Below, one piece after another: positions 57,400 through 64,000 of a stretch of 64,000 nt of DNA; position 1 is the stretch's first letter, and every line of letters begins with the position of its first letter. Source of the DNA: Zea mays (Eukaryota; Streptophyta; Magnoliopsida; Poales; Poaceae); assembly GCF_902167145.1 (NCBI RefSeq), contig NC_050096.1:181695825-181759824 (forward strand), given 5' to 3'. Both the position numbers and the translations under genes were made by a program. The notes below the pieces were generated by a model, which was not told the origin of the DNA, ran no database searches, and saw nothing but the letters and a program-made list of their open reading frames with translations.

Positions 57400-58864
57400 C
57401 ACTGCTTCTTGCTTATTTTCACTGAAATGTCTTTATATATATTTTTTGTTCTTCTTAATCTCATATACAAGGCTACTTTTGAAGAAATTAGTATTAGTAA
57501 TCTTTGAGTAACTTCTTTTTATAAAGTATTAGTTTTCTTTATAAAGACTTGAGCCACATGTTTTTTGATGGGTTAGTACTTGTTTCATATATTTGTTGTG
57601 ATACTTGATATCTAAGGACATAAGACATTTTTCATTCCCTTTTCAGCTTCTGACTGTTCTGGAAGGTGCAGTAATACCCGATCGGAGATCGCCTCTCTTC
57701 TGATTTTTAAACAAGTGGATGTCTAAACTCATAGGTTATCGCACCCCAAAATCTTGTGTTAACAGTTAGATTTGCTTCTTTCCTTCGCCAAATATCTCGA
57801 GGAAAGGTAACTTTTGTTTGTTCAGGAGGGCAGTTTATTGATTTAGACAAAACTATGAGTAGTTTTTTCATTAGTGTTATCATTATTACTCCTGTTAACT
57901 TGTGCAAATGATTTTTTTGCTTATGCATTTACAACAAGAAAGAAAAGTAGAACTAAATCGCGGTTTGTTATAATGCTGAACTCCTCAATACTGTCCTTTT
58001 ATGGGTGATTGTTGAAAGTTGTTCTTCGTTTATTATTTTGTAAGAACACGTGCGTACACCAGAGGTAGCTCTGCCTCTAACCAAGCTACATGTCAGAAGT
58101 TTGACTCCCCTCTATCACCAACAAAAGACCACTTGTTGTGCTATTTCCAATGAAATACATAGTCCACTGATGGTTGCAGCGTGATATGCTGCCACATGCG
58201 TGCCTTTGCTATTGGTGGCATATTCTGGATAGCTAGGCTTCATGTTCTTGCTGTTAATTATTTTGTATTATTACAAATACGCTGCAAATATAAATGCTGC
58301 AGTGTATACTCAGAATTTGTCCTTAACCACAAAACTGTCCAGGACCCACATTTGATGCAATTTTGAAAGCCGAGGATACTACTAGGTATAAACTTTTAGT
58401 CGCCTTATATTTCAAGATGAGAACAAAGGCTTTCCCTTCTGATGCTTGCACTTTTTCACTCTTTTGCAGTTTCCCAACTTGTCTTATTAGCCACTTCTTT
58501 TTAATGGTCATGTACATTTTTCTATCATTGATATGCATAGTATGCGAATGCTTCCATTATTCTCCAACCAGATGCTTGAAAGAGGAAGATAGAGCTTCTG
58601 ATTGATTAGGTGCTGTAAGTACTTCGCCAAACTCTACTTAACCTTTATGAAATACGTACCTCATGGTATGCCCGGGAAAAAAATATTAGGTGCAGGAACG
58701 TTTGACTTGCAAAAAAATGTATATGTATGTGACATTTCTTCATATGTACATGGATTATATGTTACGATAAAGTCTTTTCCAAGATTTTCATCTTTATGAT
58801 CATGGCGTATAAGTGAATATAACTACTTGGACTATAAGCTTTTAAAATAAAGTTTGATGGTTAT
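57400..58864. other. A/T-rich DNA with no assignable gene
   Basis: Short open frames only. A possible exon-like piece ends at a GTAACT donor near 57806. A tRNA-like B-box word (AAGTTTGACTCC, near 58098) has no matching A box. It probably continues the gene-fragment region interrupted by element C. Confidence 0.35.
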
Positions 58865-61800
58865 TGTAACACCCTGAATTTGGGGGTATAAAATTTCTTT
58901 CTTATGATCATCCAAATTCAGGTGTTACTCTTCTCTATCTCACTCTAGTTTCTCTCTCTCTTTCTCTTTTAATTAGGGTTAGTTGAATTAGTGAAGGATT
59001 ATTTATTTTATTTTGCCCAAAACTTATGAGTCATGGAATGTTGCATCATATTGAGCCTAAATATTCTTTGAATTGTTGCATATATTTGATTTGGGTTTGA
59101 ATTTGAAACTTGATTTGAATTTGAATTGAAAACCCTAGAGAAAATAAATAGAAAAGGGAATAGAAATTCCATGAAAAAGGAAAAGGGCATTTCACCCAAG
59201 TCGACCCATTTACCCCAGCCCGCGCGCCCCCTGCGTCTGATAGGAGGGTCCCATGTGTCGGCGCAAGACTGCGCGCTCACTCCCTCTCTCTCTCTCTCTG
59301 TCCCGTGGGCCCGAGCTGTCGGCTCCGTTCTTTTCCCCGTGCCCACTCTCTCTCTCTGCCCCGCCGTCCCCACCTGTCAGCCCGTCCCTAACCTCTAGCC
59401 CATGATCTCCCCACCGTGGACGCGCCCACGTCCGCGCGTTCTTCGGCCACGTCCGAGCCCTCGCGCCCCTTTTTGAGCCCCGCACCTAGCTCGCCCACCT
59501 CCTCTCTCTCATTTGCGCCCTCTGCCCAGCTCCCTCGCCCTCTCTCTCACTTTGCCCGCGCAAACCGAGAGCTCCACCATGGCCCGCCGACGCCCACTGC
59601 CTGTTCCGTGGCCACCTTTGTGCCCCTGCCCCGCCTAGTGCCACGGTGAGCTTCGCCTTACCGTCAGCTAGTCGGGACACCCTTAGGTGTGCCCTCTCCC
59701 TCCCTGCTGCGTCCGGTCCACGCTCACCGGAGCGTTTTCTTGCGCAGCCGGAGTCCACCATCGTCGCCCCGTCGAGCCCCTGCGCCTCCGCCTCGTTTCG
59801 CGACGCCATCGCTTCTGCTCGAGTTAAGCGACCTGCCCGTGCCCTTAATTTGGTCATCCCCGCTCTATAGCTCGCGCGATTGCTCGCTGGAGCAATCCAG
59901 CACCGCCATTAGCCCGCTCCGCCATGGTCTGCGTCCTCTGGTGCCCCTGCGCCAGCGTGTAGGCCATGGCCGAGTTCGCCAGACCTCCCTGATTGCGCCT
60001 AGGTTAGTCCCCGAGTCTCTAGTGCCCCGCCGTGGTCGGTCTGCTCGTCTCCGGCGAACTCTCGCCGTGGGATCGAGCGGCGCCACCGCGCCCAAACCAG
60101 CCCTGGCCGTTAGATCTCGGCCGTCTGTCCGAGATCGGACGGTTCGGACTCAACTCGAGTAGATCTAATCCTAGCCCTTCGATCGAGATCTAACCGCCCC
60201 CGCTTTCTCCCCCCTCACCCGCGCCTCTGCCTCTAGGCCCGGTCGGTCAGCCCGCCCTGACCCTCTGACGCCCTGGCCCCGCTTGTCAGCCGCGCCTGCG
60301 CGCCCCGCGCGATCTAATCTCAGCCGTCGGTTCCTGATCCAACGGTTGAGGGAGCCCAATACCCCTTCGCGTGGTTGTTTTGCTTAAGAACCCCCTGGTT
60401 TTAGGAAATCAACATGCCGTCCTCTGTTTTAGCGCATAGGTCCCTGGTTTCTTTTGAATAGCCCCCTAGACTTTTATTTAATCACAGATTCAACCCTAAT
60501 TTCATATTTCAAACTTTAAAACTTGTTTATTTCATATCTTTTTCATATGAACTCCAAATTTAGTGGCTCAAATTGCAAAATGTTCACAAAATTATTCTCT
60601 GTTCAAATAAAATATGACCAATTGTAATCTGTATACTTTAATTTTTACACTTTGAATATGGAATTAAAGTATATGTTGATTTATTTATTTAATGAAATAA
60701 ATAAAAGGAGAATCCTAGGAGTAAAGTATATTTAATCTTGTGAGATTAGTGTTATGCATTTTATGGATTCATTTTTGGCTTAACCCTCGGGTCTTAATGA
60801 CATAAATAGAATTAGGAATGTAATTATGGATAACACTTAAAAGATAATCAAATTCCTCAATAATAGTAGTTCACCTTATAATTTAATTTTTTATTGTTTA
60901 GTTACAACTTAACCTTTTTGAACTATGTTCCAAACACTTAGGGCTGATTTGGTGATTAGGGATCCCTAGGAGATCCATGGGGGAGGAATCCCCTTGCAAT
61001 TTAATTTTGAATAGCAAGAGGATTTCTTCCCCTTGGGATCCCCGGTCACCAAATCAGCCCTTAGAGAATAATCAATTCCCCACTTAGGATTAGTCCATTT
61101 TATAACTTGACATCATTCCCCTGTACTTAATACTATACCTTTTTGAGTTGTTTGCCAATGTTTGTACATGTGTGATGTGATGTTCATTTTTACTTTCCAA
61201 ATGTATTGAATGTATGCTCGCTTTACTTAGACAACGAGCAGCTCGTGATTCCTGAGTGTGTTGTCGAAGATCCCTCTGAGCAACAACCTGGTGAAGGCAA
61301 GTGTCCTCAGACCTATCATGTCCTACTTTACTTTATAATTCACTGTCCCGCATTACATTATTGAAACTTAAGGATTGACTAGTCTGTATTTACCTTACCC
61401 TTGTTTACCTTTTTGGGTTAATCATGGTTAGCTTATGCTATTGATTTAACTTAATCAATGAACATGATGTGATCTTTTATGATACGATGATGTTATCCTG
61501 ATGAGGTTCTTGCGATTACATTATGGGCTCAGGCTGTTTCCTGAGTACCTCTCCATAAGAACCTGTTTGGGGAGTGACAACCCGGGATAACAGTGCAACC
61601 ATGAGGGTGGAATGGGACGCCCTTAGCTTATTAATTAGAGGAACGAGAGGAGTAGTTGGCTTCGCCGTAGGGCCGTCAATGGGGTCTGGGCACAGTACTT
61701 GCTCTACCGAGGCTGGTTGTAGAGGTTCTTTGATTTGGTTTTGTTAGTCGCCCTTCCTCTGGGGAGATGTATTGTGTTTATCAAACTGGAGAAACCTAAC

Positions 61801-62634
61801 AAGCGGCTATGACCTCTAGGAAATCTTTGTAAAGGCTACATAGTGAGACCCTGCTAGGTCACCTTGGTAGTGATCAATGGGGAGGCTAGAACCCCGGGCA
61901 GAATGGGAATCACGGCTTGTGGGTAAAGTGTGCAACCACTGCAGAGTGTTAGAAACTAGTATATCAGTTGTGCTCACGGTTAAGAGCAGCCTTGGGATCC
62001 TCTTCGATTAGAAGAACTTTGATTACTTTTATGATGATGACTAGCAATGATGATTATAATTCTGATCTCTGGTATTTCCTCTTGGAGGAAGTGCCTCTGG
62101 GTAATAACTGGGTTATTACTAAAATTTGGCTCTACTTATAGTAATAAAACTTGACCAACTAAAAGCAACTGCTTAACCTTAACTCCACATACAACTAGTC
62201 CACCTTAGCCAAACATGACATTTGTTGAGTACGTTGATGTGTACTCACCCTTGCTTTACAAATCACCCCCACCCCAGGTTGTCCCCATTGTACTCAGTGC
62301 TCAGGAGGTGAAGCTGGTAACATGGAGAACTTTGAGGAGTTACAGGACTACGACGAGTTCTAGTTTACTTTAGTGGCAAACCCCCAGTCAGCTGCCTGTG
62401 TAGGCTTATATTCTACGTTTCGTTACTCCGCACTTTGATTTAATGTTGAGCACTATAGATATGTATTAGACTCTGTGAATGTCTCAAACATCTTGATGTA
62501 ACTAAGTACCTTTCCGCTATTTAATTCAAGCATTGTGTGATGATGTCCAATTATGTAATTGTTGTGTACGTGAGTTCTGATCCTGGCACGTACATGGTTC
62601 GCATTCGGTTTACCTTCCAAAACCGGGTGTGACA
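58865..62634 (+). repeat. 5' LTR of element C, with the spliced mini-gene (exons 61231-61296 and 62278-62363)
   Basis: The LTR is 3770 bp including a MITE. The G/C-rich domain is at about 59210-60360. The first small exon (66 nt) follows ACTTAG and ends GAAG|GCAAGTG. The intron is 981 bp. The second exon (86 nt) follows ACCCCAG and ends at TAG 62361-62363. Frame and phase agree with elements A and B. The peptide keeps the EQQ motif, C-x2-C-x2-C and the DYDEF end, although many other positions differ from A. Confidence 0.8.
60941..61060. mobile_element. Tourist-like (PIF/Harbinger) MITE, 120 bp, inside the LTR of element C
   Basis: The 15-bp ends GGGCTGATTTGGTGA are perfect inverted repeats, with imperfect pairing for about 15 bp more. 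A TTA duplication flanks both ends (60938-60940 and 61061-61063). Confidence 0.9.
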
Positions 62635-62638
62635 TAAG

Positions 62639-62650
62639 TGGTATCAAAGC
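62639..62650 (+). other. Primer binding site, element C
   Basis: TGGTATCAAAGC lies four bases after the LTR and differs at one position from the TGGTATCAGAGC Met-tRNA-type site. Confidence 0.75.
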
Positions 62651-62869
62651 CTTGCTGACTGTATGATCGCTAACCTAGACTAGAATGGTCGCCCTAAGGA
62701 CTACAGACCCCTACTCTTACCTTGCCCTTAGTGTCTTTTCAAAAGTTGGTTATCTTGACCAACTCTATGTTATTTACTTATCTCAAAAGTTTTGTCTCAC
62801 TTTTCTTTCTATTTACTTTCTGGTCTCATAGTTCCACTCTTACTCTTGTGCTTACGATGTCTTTTGTAG

Positions 62870-63895
62870 ATGGCCCATATCAGGTGCACTGCATGTAAGT
62901 CTGTGATCCCCTTTTTGCCTTCTCGACTGGCGGAGCGTCCCCTGCGTCGCAAGGTGTTAGGTCAGTCCAGTCACCTGGAGAGACTGCATTGTCGCCTGCA
63001 CGAGGAGCAGGAGCGCCGACGCCAGGAGCAGGAGAAGGAGCAGCAGGACTCTTCCCCCTCGCCTCAACGGGAGGTGGAGTCAGAGAGGCCTCCTTCCCCT
63101 GCACCTCAGCTAGAGATGCCCCCTGCACCACCTCAGGGCATCCCAGCTGCTGGAGGAAACCCTAACGGAGACGAAGATGACAACGACGCCGGTGGTAGTT
63201 CGAGCCACGGCACGGTGCGCTCGGAGGAGCCGGAGCTAGAGTGATGGATCGCTAGACCCATCACTCGTGACGCTACTCGCGGGTGTCACTTCCACGACGC
63301 TCTCGATACCCTGTTGCATCGAGCCTTTGACCGACACACTTGGTCTATCGAGTACCGTTGTGTAGTCTACCAGCATCGTTGCGAGTTATACCCGGACCAG
63401 TGGGAGGCTACTTGCTTGGTGCTCCATCTGGACAATGATCTCCGGGGTGCAGAGGCCTTCTTAGAGCACTATTCTATCACTGAGAGGGACACTGCCGAGG
63501 TAGCCATGCAGGATGCAGCACGACGAGCACTTTCTTAGTATTGCTCGTTGTTCAGCGGGGTAGCTGATGGCCTTGACCTGAAGTACTACCCTCACCGTCC
63601 GACCGGCAGTGCTGGAGGTGTGATTGTCTCGCCAGTTAGTGAGGGCAATCCCAGGCTGAGCAGCATGGTCAACCTGGCCGCCGTACTCAACACAGAGTTG
63701 GACCACGCCCTTGACGAGTTGGGCAAGGTCCGGGCAGAGGTTGTGGAACTGCATGCTGAATGCGCGGCATGCCACTATCTTGATGGTGGTTCTTCCGGCC
63801 CTGTAGGGATTCAACACCATTACCGTTCACCGCCCCGTGGTCGCTTCGACTATGGTACCCCAGACTGCAGGACCCGCATAGATTTAGATCCATAG
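62870..63895 (+). pseudogene. Extra pre-gag ORF of element C, two internal stops
   Basis: One frame of 342 codons runs from ATG 62870 (directly after TTTTGTAG) to TAG 63893-63895. It is broken by TGA 63242-63244 and TAG 63536-63538, with no frameshift. It is collinear with the ORF at 20339-21352: Arg/Glu-rich coiled N-terminus (LERLHCRLHEEQERRRQEQ), Pro/Ser linker, RGCHFHDALDTLL, WSIEYRCVVYQH, WEATCLV, GLDLKYYPHRP, GGVIVSPVSEGNPRL, then a Glu-rich helix and the end RIDLDP. The C-x2-C at the start (CTACKS) is too little to call a zinc finger. No known domain is recognised. Confidence 0.75.
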
Positions 63896-64000
63896 ATCGA
63901 TGGAGTTGGAGTCCGTAATAATGCTTAATTCAGAGTCTTAGTCTAGCCAGTCTTAGTTAGAGTTAGTTTGTTTATCTTTTGTTGGATGCTTGTCATGATG
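63896..64000 (+). other. Spacer between the extra ORF and gag of element C
   Basis: The T-rich stretch matches the corresponding region of element A (about 21353-21490). Gag is expected just beyond the window. Confidence 0.5.

Larger units (their letters stand above)
58865..64000 (+). mobile_element. Tekay/Del-like chromovirus (element C), 5' part, runs off the window
   Basis: The 5' LTR 58865-62634 (TGTAACACCC...GGTGTGACA) is followed by a Met-type primer site and the extra pre-gag ORF. The window ends before gag. The LTR is related to that of element A over most of its length but clearly diverged. The left flank is GTTAT; its right partner lies outside the window. Confidence 0.85.

Overview
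This is a plant nuclear window, almost certainly maize (Zea mays) or a very close grass relative. It is built mostly of nested LTR retrotransposons of grass type: a Sirevirus with CACCGGAC/GTCCGGTG palindromes and repeated polypurine tracts, and three Tekay/Del-like chromoviruses with LTRs over 3 kb and C-terminal chromodomains. Small islands of genes and DNA transposons lie between them. No bacterial, organellar or CRISPR features are present.

Left part (1-16 kb). A BLE2-like membrane/ARM-repeat gene lies on the minus strand. Its first exon is at 6869-7218 and its large second exon runs from 1248 to the window edge. The 5.6 kb intron holds a non-autonomous LTR element (1381-5740, TSD ACTAT) and a 119-bp TA microsatellite. 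Upstream of it come a CACTA-type element, a fold-back Mutator-like MITE with a perfect 9-bp TSD, an LTR fragment, and a hAT deletion derivative with a perfect 8-bp TSD. The hAT lies about 0.2 kb downstream of an intact single-exon SAUR gene (13582-13917, minus). A Helitron-like 5' end follows at 15864.

Right part (16.8-64 kb). Element A (16808-29558, TSD TCTGT) is a decayed chromovirus. Element D (30377-51185, minus, TSD ATTAT) is a Sirevirus interrupted in gag by element B (38062-49759, TSD CGACT). B is a very young chromovirus: I saw four substitutions between its 3.3-kb LTRs, and one in-frame stop in an otherwise continuous 1.5k-codon gag-pol frame. A truncated Tat-like remnant E (about 51990-55899, minus) and a stretch with gene fragments, including a broken Sec14-domain exon, follow. 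Chromovirus C (58865 to the edge) carries a TTA-flanked MITE in its LTR.

Best candidate for something new: all five long chromovirus LTRs (families A, B and C) contain what looks like the same two-exon mini-gene. A 66-69-nt exon ends at an AG|GCAAGT donor. An intron of about 955-982 bp follows. A last exon of 59-86 nt begins after a C-rich tract plus CAG and ends at an in-frame TAG. Phase and frame agree in all three diverged families, and the intron holds a core conserved across families. Elements A and C also share an extra ORF of about 340 codons before gag. Every ORF start I could place in A, B and C directly follows an acceptor-like AG. Together these suggest spliced leader and subgenomic RNAs in these chromoviruses. 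This is inference from sequence alone.
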